Virus record (IMG/VR): IMGVR_UViG_3300025282_000262
Coordinates: 1 to 22,754 of that record
From: a virus
Reading direction: 5' to 3' (one strand)
DNA length: 22,754 bases
Position 1 is the stretch's first letter; the number at the start of each line of letters is the position of its first letter. Below, piece by piece: positions 1 through 5,585 of the stretch. The notes under the pieces were generated by a model. The model saw only the letters and a program-made list of their open reading frames with translations. It did not search any database and had not been told where the DNA came from. Both the position numbers and the translations under genes were made by a program.

Positions 1-146
1 GTATAGGACTCGTAGCCATCACCAGCTTCATAAGGACGCATAATATACAGGTCATAGTCGTCCTGCATCCTGTCTCTGAAAGGATATGTCGCCTCACGAT
101 GAGCTTCAACAAGGTTAACTATTTCATCAGCAGTCTTTCTTACCAA
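1..146 (-). CDS. Probable portal protein, N-terminal fragment (runs off the window)
   Basis: Forty-eight codons are open to the window edge, reading LVRKTADEIVNLVEAH and later RDRMQDDYDLYIM. The chosen start is TTG at 146-144, preceded on the minus strand by AGGGTG six bases upstream. It overlaps the end of the terminase gene by 7 bp, which indicates translational coupling. The portal call rests mainly on position, directly after the large terminase in the same operon, where most tailed phages carry the portal. The polar, helical N-terminus is compatible with that, but no diagnostic motif lies in the visible part. A different structural or packaging gene cannot be excluded. Confidence 0.45.
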   Translation of the reverse strand, partial: MVRKTADEIVNLVEAHREATYPFRDRMQDDYDLYIMRPYEAGDGYESY

Positions 147-1468
147 TGTTTCACCCTAATCTTCTTTCGTTCACTGGAATACCCATAACCGAATTGATGG
201 ATAAGTCCGTAAATGAGTGCTTTTACCCCATGATTATACTTATCTTCAGGAGTATTACCAACTATATTTCCGTCACGATCCATTTTCCATCTATAGGCTC
301 TGGTCTGACCGTCAAAGGGATTAGGGCCAGCACCAAATTCTGACAGTACCCCCTTGCAATGACTGTCTATTGTCAGTCGTGGGTAGCCACTTAAAGGGTT
401 AACCTTAAGGAAACTCTTCAGTCGCTCAGTACCATCATTGATAGCTATCTTCTGTGAGGCCATGTACAGCCCCGAATTGTGAAGCCAGACCTCTGCCGGA
501 GCTGGCATAGCCTGATGCTGGTTACCAGCGATATCAATTACACCGTACTGAACATCCTGCCACCACGGTTTAGTCATAACAATATCTATTATTTCTTCAG
601 TGACGAGTCCGATTTCGTAGACTTCATCGAAGACCCTGACGTCATCGTTGATGATCTGTACCGCTTCCACAGCATAACCCCCAGCATAGCCGGGATCAAT
701 CCATACATGAACAGGCTCACCGGGGACGTAATCAACTTCCTTCGAGTGGATTGACGCCCTGAACTCGTTGAAGACAAGTCCTCTTGGTGGCACTGGTTTC
801 CCTTCGATCCTTTCCATAAAGAAATCATCGCTAGAAAATGCCTCCAGTCTTTTTATTTCTTCATCTTCCCTACCGCCGGGGTACAGATGAAAGTTTGAAT
901 AGCTTGGTAAAGAGAAGCTCTGCTGATCGTCTACTCCTGACTTCCACGCTGTGTAAGTTTGTGGATACCATCCAAGAGAACTCTCGAAGGTACCTCCAAG
1001 GAAAAGCCATCCTTTTTTCGGAGCACATCTCCCAACGAGCCTGTAAAAAGTCTCCAAGTCAAGCTGGGATGCTTCACAACCAACGATACCATTGGGTGCT
1101 CGCATAGCGAGTGTTCGTGGATCTTTGGCAGACTTGGTTTCGATTCTAGTTCCATCAGCTAATATAATCCTTCCGGGGTCTACCCTCTTAGTAACTTCAG
1201 CAAGAATACCTATCTTCGCAAAGTCCTCGGTAAGATATTCAAACTCTGCCCTAGTCCTTTCATAGTCAGCAGCGACCAGCCAGTAAAGGCCCGGACTCTC
1301 ATCGTGAACAAACTTCTGAATTAAAAACTTAGACGCTACCATCGACTTCCCAGCTTGCTCACCACCAGCTACAAGAATGAATCTCTTGTTTGAGTTTAAA
1401 ATTAAATCCTGTTCCTCTGTCGGAGTAAATCCTACAAGGTCAAAGACTGCAGAAGATATCTGTGTCAT
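140..1468 (-). CDS. terL: Terminase large subunit (packaging ATPase and nuclease)
   Basis: 442 residues. The N-terminal ATPase domain has a Walker A motif GGEQAGKS (residues 35-42, Lys41), a Walker-B/catalytic acid region GIVGCEASQ (Glu132) and a following GGT segment near 168 that fits the ATPase coupling motif. The C-terminal RNase-H-like nuclease domain starts near residue 250 with HVWIDPG (Asp258), and a second acid lies in GVIDIAG (Asp312). The enzyme pumps DNA into the prohead through the portal and cuts the concatemer. Its start ATG overlaps the stop of the 36-residue gene upstream (TGATG), and its stop overlaps the putative portal gene. The codons for LILNSN contain one copy of the dispersed palindrome. 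Confidence 0.93.
   Translation of the reverse strand: MTQISSAVFDLVGFTPTEEQDLILNSNKRFILVAGGEQAGKSMVASKFLIQKFVHDESPGLYWLVAADYERTRAEFEYLTEDFAKIGILAEVTKRVDPGRIILADGTRIETKSAKDPRTLAMRAPNGIVGCEASQLDLETFYRLVGRCAPKKGWLFLGGTFESSLGWYPQTYTAWKSGVDDQQSFSLPSYSNFHLYPGGREDEEIKRLEAFSSDDFFMERIEGKPVPPRGLVFNEFRASIHSKEVDYVPGEPVHVWIDPGYAGGYAVEAVQIINDDVRVFDEVYEIGLVTEEIIDIVMTKPWWQDVQYGVIDIAGNQHQAMPAPAEVWLHNSGLYMASQKIAINDGTERLKSFLKVNPLSGYPRLTIDSHCKGVLSEFGAGPNPFDGQTRAYRWKMDRDGNIVGNTPEDKYNHGVKALIYGLIHQFGYGYSSERKKIRVKHW
1390..1405. repeat. Dispersed palindrome, copy 1 (14/16)
   Basis: TTGAGTTTAAAATTAA, two mismatches from the consensus TTGAGTTTAAACTCAA; the left half-site is perfect. It lies inside the terminase coding region. 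Confidence 0.55.
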
Positions 1469-1578
1469 CAGTACTTCTTCTTCTTAGTCACCTTCTGACC
1501 AGTCTTCTTAGCATACTTCTTAGCAGCAGCCTTACCCTTGCTACTATATGAGAAATGTTTCTTCCCTACCTTTGGCAT
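1468..1578 (-). CDS. Small Lys-rich basic protein (36 aa)
   Basis: It starts ATG with AAAGGAG seven bases upstream and ends TGA, sharing a base with the terL start (TGATG). The protein begins MPKVGKKHF, has a central KGKAAAKKYAKKTG stretch and ends KKKKY. About 40% of residues are Lys, there is no Cys, and no membrane segment. Short Lys-rich proteins of this shape are often seen near terminase or portal genes in uncultured phages; that is recollection, not a search result. The charge suggests binding to DNA or RNA, or a minor head role. The perfect SD and tight coupling to terL make it a real gene even though it is short. Confidence 0.8.
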   Translation of the reverse strand: MPKVGKKHFSYSSKGKAAAKKYAKKTGQKVTKKKKY

Positions 1579-1741
1579 ATGCAACTCCTTTATATCAACA
1601 TTGCACTAGTTACATTGATAGTTTATAGCTAAAACTTATTACTTTTGCACGGTTTGCACTTTTGCGTATGCTACTAACGACAGATGATGTGTCGCTAATG
1701 TCAGTAACTTTCGTAAAACTTACTGCAACACTGCAACACTA
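1579..1741. other. Intergenic stretch with short direct repeats
   Basis: I see no convincing gene in these 163 bases. They hold TTTGCAC twice within GCACGGTTTGCAC (about 1645-1660) and a tandem TGCAACAC TGCAACAC (about 1727-1742). A leftward promoter for the 36-aa gene and terL could be here, but no good -35/-10 pair was found. Confidence 0.4.
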
Positions 1742-1954
1742 TTATTCTGAATCTAATATCTTCATCCCTAATGCAATAATACCACCAGTGCATCCAGTTA
1801 CTACGGCAATGTACTCGTCCCCTGACTTCAACAAGGCTACAGTTGAGACTATCCCCAGTGTAGTAATAGATAATAATATCTGTGGCTTTATCCTTCTTAG
1901 AAATTCTCCCAATTCGTTCCTCCGTTCTGGCGGTATCCCATTTGGTCTATTCAA
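1742..1954 (-). CDS. Small two-helix membrane protein, holin-like
   Basis: 70 residues. The N-terminus is polar and charged (PNGIPPERRNELGEFLRRIKP). Two hydrophobic segments follow, about residues 25-42 (ILLSITTLGIVSTVALL) and 48-66 (YIAVVTGCTGGIIALGM). The C-terminus is short and acidic. Size and topology fit a class II-type holin, which perforates the inner membrane at lysis; family membership cannot be proven from sequence alone. The start is TTG with AAGG about eight bases upstream, and an in-frame stop just upstream rules out a longer start. No endolysin lies beside it in the window, so another small membrane role is possible. Confidence 0.65.
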   Translation of the reverse strand: MNRPNGIPPERRNELGEFLRRIKPQILLSITTLGIVSTVALLKSGDEYIAVVTGCTGGIIALGMKILDSE

Positions 1955-1968
1955 ATTATAACCTTAAG

Positions 1969-2021
1969 GGACTAGCCGGAGGGGAACATGAAGTCACTCG
2001 CTGAAAACCCCCGACTAGTCC
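1969..2021. repeat. Imperfect hairpin GGACTAG ... CTAGTCC
   Basis: Arms 1969-1975 and 2015-2021 are perfect. GGGG (1981-1984) and CCCC (2009-2012) can extend the stem across an internal loop. No T-run follows on either strand, so it is not a canonical terminator. It lies between the tiny-gene cluster and the holin-like gene. Confidence 0.4.
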
Positions 2022-2121
2022 GACTACTTTTTCTTCTTATGCTTCTTACCACATCCGCAACTCTTACACATACGAGACTCCTTTTACACAGTATACCCTT
2101 TATATAAAAATAATCTGTCAT
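1972..2121 (-). CDS. Possible 49-aa protein overlapping the 15-aa gene
   Basis: ATG at 2121 is preceded by GGTGGAGG with about seven bases of spacing, one of the best SD sites in the window. The reading frame (MTDYFYIKGILCKRS...) is Arg/Ser-rich after residue 12. It fully contains the 15-aa gene in another frame, and its last third is made of the 1969-2021 hairpin. The product may be real, or the SD may serve only a leader that couples translation from the small terminase to the nested peptide. No homology recognised. Confidence 0.35.
   Translation of the reverse strand: MTDYFYIKGILCKRSLVCVRVADVVRSIRRKSSRTSRGFSASDFMFPSG
2024..2071 (-). CDS. 15-residue Cys/Lys micropeptide
   Basis: Reads MCKSCGCGKKHKKKK, then TAG. 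AAAAGGAG lies six bases upstream of the ATG. Three Cys in CxxCxC spacing plus the His could bind a metal ion, and the tail is nearly all Lys, so a nucleic-acid-binding or metal-binding micropeptide is plausible. It is nested out of frame inside the possible 49-aa ORF. The perfect SD and non-random composition support expression. Its Lys tail resembles that of the nearby 36-aa protein. Confidence 0.55.
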   Translation of the reverse strand: MCKSCGCGKKHKKKK

Positions 2122-2149
2122 AGGTATCCTCCACCCAGAACGCAAAAAC

Positions 2150-2677
2150 CTAAGACATGCCCCCCTTCTTCTCCTCCAAGATATCCTGAACTTGCTCAAT
2201 CGGAGTTTTATCAGATGATTCAGTAGAATCATTAGCAGATGCAGAAGCATCTTTAGCTAATTTCCTTAACTCTGATAAAACATTCTTAGCAGTATCGTCA
2301 GATACAACTACAGTTGGACGATACTTATTCGGCAAGTTCGCATTTAACAGAGTAATCAAGAGTACTGGATTACTCTTAGCATCCTGAAGCTTCACTCTCT
2401 CCAATGCTAACTGCTCAAGGTTCTCGCAGAACTGTATATCTGCTTCCTCAATCCTGTCTGCAAATCCATAACTGTTCACAGATATCCATTTCATCATTGT
2501 CCTATAATTAACTCCAGCGTATCTAGCTGATACGCTCTTACTCCTTGTCTCTGAATAGCATTTAAGGAATTTAATCTGGTTTCTTACTCTTCGTTTTTGA
2601 CTAGGACTTAGTGCTTTGTATGTATGTTCAGTAGTATTGTCTATGCGTATTTGAGCTTTGTCCTCTGGGTTTTGCAC
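2150..2677 (-). CDS. terS: Probable terminase small subunit
   Basis: About 175 residues from a GTG start at 2677, chosen because CGGAG lies seven bases upstream. An upstream TTG at 2728 in the same frame lies at the -10 of the promoter, so it is unlikely to be transcribed. The N-terminal half carries a helix-turn-helix-like stretch (residues about 40-70, VSARYAGVNYRTMMKWIS), a central helical part follows (ENLEQLALERVKL), and the C-terminus is charged and flexible. That order (DNA-binding, oligomerisation, tail) and its place as first gene of the packaging operon fit TerS, which recognises the pac or cos site. A regulatory HTH protein is the main alternative. Confidence 0.6.
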   Translation of the reverse strand: MQNPEDKAQIRIDNTTEHTYKALSPSQKRRVRNQIKFLKCYSETRSKSVSARYAGVNYRTMMKWISVNSYGFADRIEEADIQFCENLEQLALERVKLQDAKSNPVLLITLLNANLPNKYRPTVVVSDDTAKNVLSELRKLAKDASASANDSTESSDKTPIEQVQDILEEKKGGMS

Positions 2678-2728
2678 TTTACTACTCCGTAGTATGATAG
2701 TTGTGGTTAGTCTTTGTCGATTTTCCAA

Positions 2729-2757
2729 ATAGTATTAGACATCTAATACTAAGTCAA
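2729..2757 (-). promoter_or_regulatory. Sigma70-like promoter for the packaging operon
   Basis: On the minus strand: -35 TTGACT (2757-2752), a 17-base spacer, -10 TACTAT (2734-2729). The start point is predicted near 2722, leaving about 45 bases of leader before the GTG start of terS. The spacer and -10 are covered by a 20-bp inverted repeat, so the promoter is probably repressed or activated by a dimeric protein. Confidence 0.6.
2731..2750. promoter_or_regulatory. Inverted-repeat operator AGTATTAGA-CA-TCTAATACT
   Basis: Nine-base perfect arms around a 2-base centre, placed between -35 and -10 of the terS promoter and overlapping the -10. This is a classic position for a repressor dimer. No second copy was found in the window. 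Confidence 0.65.
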
Positions 2758-2758
2758 T

Positions 2759-2774
2759 TTGAGTTTAATCTCAA
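2759..2774. repeat. Dispersed palindrome, copy 2 (15/16), between divergent promoters
   Basis: TTGAGTTTAATCTCAA. It lies one base beyond the -35 of the leftward promoter and overlaps a candidate rightward -35. It is one of two non-coding copies, which shows that the repeat is conserved as DNA, not as protein. Confidence 0.75.
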
Positions 2775-2786
2775 AACTAATATATA
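2759..2786 (+). promoter_or_regulatory. Candidate rightward promoter
   Basis: TTGAGT (2759-2764), 16 bases, then TATATA (2781-2786). The -35 lies inside palindrome copy 2. It would give a leader of about 300 bases before the first rightward gene. The -10 lies in a low-complexity TA tract, so this is weak evidence. Confidence 0.35.
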
Positions 2787-2808
2787 TATATATAACTTAT
2801 ATATATAT
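2784..2808. repeat. TA-rich inverted repeat
   Basis: Twelve-base arms, alternating TA ending in AA/TT, around a single C at 2796. Low melting stability suggests a DNA-unwinding element or cruciform. Confidence 0.5.
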
Positions 2809-2817
2809 TATTTAATA

Positions 2818-2848
2818 TAATAATTATCTTCTTTAAAGATAATTATTA
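2818..2848. repeat. AT-rich inverted repeat with 13-bp arms
   Basis: TAATAATTATCTT (2818-2830), 5-base loop CTTTA, AAGATAATTATTA (2836-2848), a perfect match. It has no T-run typical of a terminator and could be an origin hairpin or a regulator site. Confidence 0.6.
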
Positions 2849-2900
2849 AATATATGGAATTTTCCGAAAAGGTTCTCCCTTAAAGAAAGAACATTCAATC

Positions 2901-2947
2901 CCTTTCCCTTCTCCCCTCCCTTCCCCATCTTCCTCCCCTCCCATCCC
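2901..2947 (-). repeat. Homopurine/homopyrimidine tract, G-quadruplex-prone on the minus strand
   Basis: 47 bases that are pyrimidine on the plus strand except for two A. The minus strand has eight runs of three or more G with mostly short spacers, enough for a canonical quadruplex. Two near-identical units start at 2911 and 2933 (CTCCCCTCCCTTCCC and CTCCCCTCCCATCCC). It stands out in an AT-rich region. Confidence 0.7.
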
Positions 2948-2973
2948 GTGGGATTCTTGTTAAAGAATACCAC
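2948..2973. repeat. Hairpin GTGGGATTCTT / AAGAATACCAC
   Basis: Eleven-base arms with one mismatch and a 4-base loop GTTA. It lies in the likely leader of the first rightward genes; a role in RNA stability or at an origin is inference. Confidence 0.5.
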
Positions 2974-2982
2974 TCCCTTCCC

Positions 2983-3018
2983 GGAGTCAAGGGTCGTTTC
3001 ACTAGTACCCTTGACTCC
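2983..3018. repeat. Hairpin with perfect 12-bp arms GGAGTCAAGGGT
   Basis: Arms 2983-2994 and 3007-3018 around a 12-base loop. It is followed by TCTTATG on the plus strand, too weak for a terminator. It lies about 80 bases before the first rightward start codon, so a leader structure or protein-binding site is likely. Confidence 0.6.
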
Positions 3019-3096
3019 TCTTATGAAGGTCGTTGAGGATTGATAGATGTCGCCGAAATTTCCGGTGGCAAAAATCAGTGCCGAGGGAGGCAGAAA

Positions 3097-3423
3097 ATGG
3101 CAAACAAAGCCAAGATGAAACCAGCAAAGTTCATGGAATGGTGGTTAGACCCCAAGAATGGCAAAGTCGGACAGCCATTCACAAACAAGAAGACTGGCAA
3201 AGTTGGAATCACTAGGGGATTCCATTCAGTCACTTCAGGGTTCAATGACGTAGTACAACAGTACTACGGCAAAACTGGCAAAGAGTTCCTAGAGGAACTA
3301 GTCAGCAAGGAACTGGTCTCAATAAGACCAGTCAGTGGTGTCAAGGGAGTAATGGTCTATCCATTCAGACAGCAGTCTGAATCAAGAGCAAATGACATAC
3401 TCTCAGAGATGGGATTAAGTTAG
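3097..3423 (+). CDS. Hypothetical early protein (108 aa)
   Basis: Start ATG at 3097 is chosen because GGGAGG lies six bases upstream; an upstream ATG in the same frame (3040) has no SD. The protein starts MANKAKMKPAKFMEWWLD, is basic in its first 45 residues (FTNKKTGKVGITRG) and has a mixed helical C-terminal half ending in SRANDILSEMGLS. No Cys, membrane segment or known motif is seen. It is the first gene of the rightward block, where phages often place host-takeover or regulatory proteins. Function unknown. Confidence 0.75.
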   Translation: MANKAKMKPAKFMEWWLDPKNGKVGQPFTNKKTGKVGITRGFHSVTSGFNDVVQQYYGKTGKEFLEELVSKELVSIRPVSGVKGVMVYPFRQQSESRANDILSEMGLS

Positions 3424-3426
3424 TCA

Positions 3427-3489
3427 GAGTCCTGAGTAAGACAGTAAACTGCTCAATCTACAAACAAGCAAACAGTCAGGGAGACTAAG
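3427..3489 (+). promoter_or_regulatory. Intergenic element, copy A (possible structured leader)
   Basis: Shares CCTGAGTAAGACAGTAAACTGCTCAA with copy B at 3697-3765, with only a few changes; both sit between a stop codon and the next SD, 59 and 60 bases from the ATG. GTC/GAC closes a CTGAGTAA loop. Loop TGAG can pair with CTCA just downstream, which would form an H-type pseudoknot. Confidence 0.5.
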
Positions 3490-3696
3490 ATGCAAGCTAA
3501 CGAGACAGACCAAACAACAGAGCTAGTGACATATGAACAAAAAGACATAGAAGAATTCTATGCCTTTGGAGTTGTGATGAAAATCGACAGTATAATCGAA
3601 GATTATAAAGATGGTTTTCTAACCAATGCAGAAGTAGTCCAATTCTGCATAGAGAAAATAGCTGAATACCAAACAGAAATGACAAGGGACTGGTAA
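3490..3696 (+). CDS. Hypothetical small acidic protein (68 aa)
   Basis: ATG follows CAGGGAGAC with a 4-5 base gap, a strong SD that is also the best match to the anti-SD loop of the small RNA at 15120-15203. The sequence is acidic (TTELVTYEQKDIEEFYAFG..., then IIEDYKDGFLTNAEVVQFCIEKIAEYQTEM) and predicted to be mostly helical, ending MTRDW. Small acidic helical proteins in early phage regions are often anti-host or DNA-mimic proteins, but nothing here proves it. No family recognised. Confidence 0.75.
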   Translation: MQANETDQTTELVTYEQKDIEEFYAFGVVMKIDSIIEDYKDGFLTNAEVVQFCIEKIAEYQTEMTRDW

Positions 3697-3765
3697 GTTT
3701 AATGACCTGAGTAAGTCATTAAACTGCTCAAGCTACTACAAACAAAGCAGAGACAGAGGATAAAG
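3697..3765 (+). promoter_or_regulatory. Intergenic element, copy B, with 11-bp stem
   Basis: AGTTTAATGAC, loop CTGAGTAA, GTCATTAAACT form a perfect 11-bp hairpin starting at the stop codon of the upstream gene. GCTCAA follows directly and can pair with the loop TGAG. The loop and 3' part match copy A, and the spacing to the next ATG (60 bases) is nearly the same. Confidence 0.6.
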
Positions 3766-4299
3766 ATGGTACAGAGCAGAGTAATAAGCAAACAGCAAGA
3801 GACAGAGATCCGAAACAACATAGAACTATATAACAATCCATTCATAGCAACAAAGGTAAACTTCATGGTACCAACTATCAGACAAGAGAGAGCAGACGAA
3901 TGTGCCAATTGCCACAAGCTGACATTTATGTCAGGGAATACAGCAAAGGGTCTATTCTACTTATGCAGTCAGAGATGTATCAACTCATTCCTGCTAAAGG
4001 CAGGACTCAAGGGATACAATACAGTCAGAGACCATGCTCCAGTAGCTAAACCAAAACCACAAACAGTAGGCAAACTACAAGAATTAAATGCCAAAGAACT
4101 AGAGAGAATCTACAGGTTTAAGAACAACCATAGTAGAGATACTATGAACAAACTGAAGCAGGGTGACAGTCTCGACAAACTACTAGGGACAATGGGACTA
4201 CGAAACAAACCAAGCAAGGTACAAACTACAATGCCATTCACTTGGACTGAAGCATATGACAAAGCAGAGGAGCAGTATGAGACAGAATTCATAGAGTAA
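3766..4299 (+). CDS. Zinc-finger protein (177 aa), TRASH/FCS-like finger
   Basis: Residues 46-71 hold C46-x2-C49 ... C67-x3-C71 in the setting CANCHKLTF ... YLCSQRCINSFL, which looks like a TRASH/MYM-type treble-clef finger. The rest is basic and helical, with a Pro/Lys linker (APVAKPKPQTVG) and a C-terminal helical part. A DNA, RNA or protein-binding adaptor is likely. GAGG lies about six bases before the ATG. The gene is followed by an intrinsic terminator, so it ends the first rightward unit. Confidence 0.75.
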   Translation: MVQSRVISKQQETEIRNNIELYNNPFIATKVNFMVPTIRQERADECANCHKLTFMSGNTAKGLFYLCSQRCINSFLLKAGLKGYNTVRDHAPVAKPKPQTVGKLQELNAKELERIYRFKNNHSRDTMNKLKQGDSLDKLLGTMGLRNKPSKVQTTMPFTWTEAYDKAEEQYETEFIE

Positions 4300-4325
4300 T
4301 ATACAATCAAACAAGGCCCTATCAT

Positions 4326-4363
4326 TAAGGGTATGGTGCAAGACACCATACCCTTATTTTATT
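4326..4363 (+). terminator. Rho-independent terminator
   Basis: Perfect 13-bp stem TAAGGGTATGGTG / CACCATACCCTTA with a 5-base loop CAAGA, then ATTTTATT. It closes the 3097-4299 unit about 27 bases after the stop codon. The tail is moderately U-rich, so partial readthrough into the next genes is possible. Confidence 0.75.
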
Positions 4364-4395
4364 CTCCAAATAGACAAGGACAGAGGGTAGTAAAC

Positions 4396-4584
4396 ATGAT
4401 TCATTCAGCAGGAAAGGTAACGATCTATCTAGATAGGGTAGGCAGAGACCATAGCAGTAACAAGAGAGTAATAAAAAAACTAATCAACAGAATATATAAC
4501 AGCAAAGACCTTAAAGAATTTAAGCAAATCAACATACAACAAATAGACTACAGCATATATGATTGCGGAGAGTGGTTAGGATAA
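4396..4584 (+). CDS. Hypothetical basic protein (62 aa)
   Basis: Start ATG at 4396 is preferred, with AGAGGG about eight bases upstream; an earlier ATG at 4333 lies inside the terminator stem and has no SD. The protein has a strand-like start (MIHSAGKVTIYLDRVGRD), a basic helical middle (KRVIKKLINRIYNSKDLKEF) and an acidic end (IYDCGEWLG). The next gene starts directly after its stop codon. Function unknown. Confidence 0.7.
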   Translation: MIHSAGKVTIYLDRVGRDHSSNKRVIKKLINRIYNSKDLKEFKQINIQQIDYSIYDCGEWLG

Positions 4585-4878
4585 ATGGGAACACCAATAG
4601 AACTAATAGCAGAGACAGCAAAACTAGTAGGGGACATACTGATTAAGCAACACCAGTCAGATGACCAAAGGCTAGTGTCTGGTAGCGAAACAACCATGTC
4701 AGATGAGCAATGGACTAAGCTAGACGATTTGATATGGAAGCTAGAGGAACAACAACGATACTTAGAATATTTTCGTATGCTTACAGCAGTAGAAGCATAC
4801 AAAAATATAGACATGACAGAAATACTACAGCAGATAGAGGAGATAAAAGAACTACTGGAGACTATCAATGGGGAATAG
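4585..4878 (+). CDS. Hypothetical helical protein (97 aa)
   Basis: ATG abuts the stop codon of the previous gene, with GGTTAGGA as SD inside that gene's end. Acidic and almost wholly helical in appearance, with coiled-coil-like stretches (KLDDLIWKLEEQQRYLEYFRML and MTEILQQIEEIKELLETI). No Cys cluster or catalytic motif. An oligomeric scaffold or protein-interaction role is possible. Its end overlaps the next gene by 11 bp. Confidence 0.7.
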   Translation: MGTPIELIAETAKLVGDILIKQHQSDDQRLVSGSETTMSDEQWTKLDDLIWKLEEQQRYLEYFRMLTAVEAYKNIDMTEILQQIEEIKELLETINGE

Positions 4879-5119
4879 CAACGAACAAATACAATGGAAC
4901 AATGCCTACCATTTCTTACACAAAGACGGATCGAAAACAGCAGAGCAAAAGATAATAGACATAGTGAACTGGTACAACACCAGTATTCATGGATGGGGTA
5001 CGGCAGATACTAACGACAAGTTAAGTTTAAACTCAAACACTAAGCCATACTACAGAACACATTCATATGACACAGTACCCTACGGTACTTACATATGGGA
5101 AGATCCATTCACCACATAG
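4868..5119 (+). CDS. Hypothetical protein (83 aa)
   Basis: ATG overlaps the previous gene by 11 bp, with CTGGAG eight bases upstream. Rich in Asn, Thr, Tyr and Trp (QIQWNNAYHFLHKDG, NWYNTSIHGWGTAD, PYGTYIWEDPFTT). A short globular fold is likely; no family recognised. Its codons for KLSLNSN contain palindrome copy 3. Confidence 0.7.
   Translation: MGNSNEQIQWNNAYHFLHKDGSKTAEQKIIDIVNWYNTSIHGWGTADTNDKLSLNSNTKPYYRTHSYDTVPYGTYIWEDPFTT
5021..5036. repeat. Dispersed palindrome, copy 3 (15/16)
   Basis: TTAAGTTTAAACTCAA, one mismatch, inside the 83-aa gene. Confidence 0.7.
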
Positions 5120-5254
5120 CAGACCCAAGTTATACCAGAACATACTCAAACGAAGTCAATGGTAATACATTGACTTCTAGAGTAGTTATGGTAAGCTATT
5201 GTTACTCGCCACCAGTCAGGGCAAGTAGAACAAACGCCATAAAGGAGACAGCAT
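5120..5254. other. Intergenic gap before the swivel-domain gene, with hairpin 5152-5177
   Basis: No gene seen in these 135 bases. GAAGTCAATG, loop GTAATA, CATTGACTTC form a perfect 10-bp hairpin (5152-5177). Its right arm contains TTGACT, which could be a -35, but no good -10 stands at the right distance. A promoter or operator for the 5255-10587 gene cluster is plausible here. Confidence 0.45.
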
Positions 5255-5572
5255 ATGACTAATTACTCGGGACTTGGAGCATACATCGGAGAAGCTACTG
5301 GCACAGCCAGACTACCAGATGACCCAGACTTTACAGAGGGAGACATACTGGTAGCAACCATGACTACACCAGACAACGTACCAGCTATGAGACTAGCATC
5401 TGGTATAGCTACAGACAGAGGATCTATTACATGCCACGCTGCCATAGTAGCAAGAGAGATGGGCAAACCATGTGTAGTAAACACCAAAAGAGCGACTGAA
5501 TTAGCAGGAAGACGAGTAACAATCTCAGTTAAAAGTATCAAAGAAGCAATGATACTAGAGCTAACTACATAG
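5255..5572 (+). CDS. Free-standing phosphohistidine swivel domain (PEP-utilizing enzyme mobile domain)
   Basis: 105 residues. Residues 51-75 read IATDRGSITCHAAIVAREMGKPCVV, matching the mobile domain of PEP synthase, pyruvate phosphate dikinase and rifampin phosphotransferase; His61 in TCHAA is the residue that carries the phosphate. The segment before it (GDILVATMTTPDNVPAM) is the usual lead-in strand and DMTP-like turn. In known enzymes this domain is fused between an ATP-grasp domain and an acceptor domain; here it is alone. The matching ATP-grasp domain is encoded at 9118-9927 in the same cluster. Strong SD AAAGGAG before the ATG. The phosphate acceptor is unknown. Confidence 0.9.
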   Translation: MTNYSGLGAYIGEATGTARLPDDPDFTEGDILVATMTTPDNVPAMRLASGIATDRGSITCHAAIVAREMGKPCVVNTKRATELAGRRVTISVKSIKEAMILELTT

Positions 5573-5585
5573 GATAGGAGGACAT

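Noticed and set aside
2678-2728. TTG start of terS at 2728
   Set aside because: It lies at the -10 of the predicted promoter; GTG at 2677 has a proper SD.
2784-2848. AT-rich repeats as a CRISPR array
   Set aside because: No regularly spaced repeat-spacer pattern and no cas genes.
4333-4395. Longer start for the 62-aa gene
   Set aside because: The ATG is inside a terminator stem and has no SD; 4396 has a good SD.
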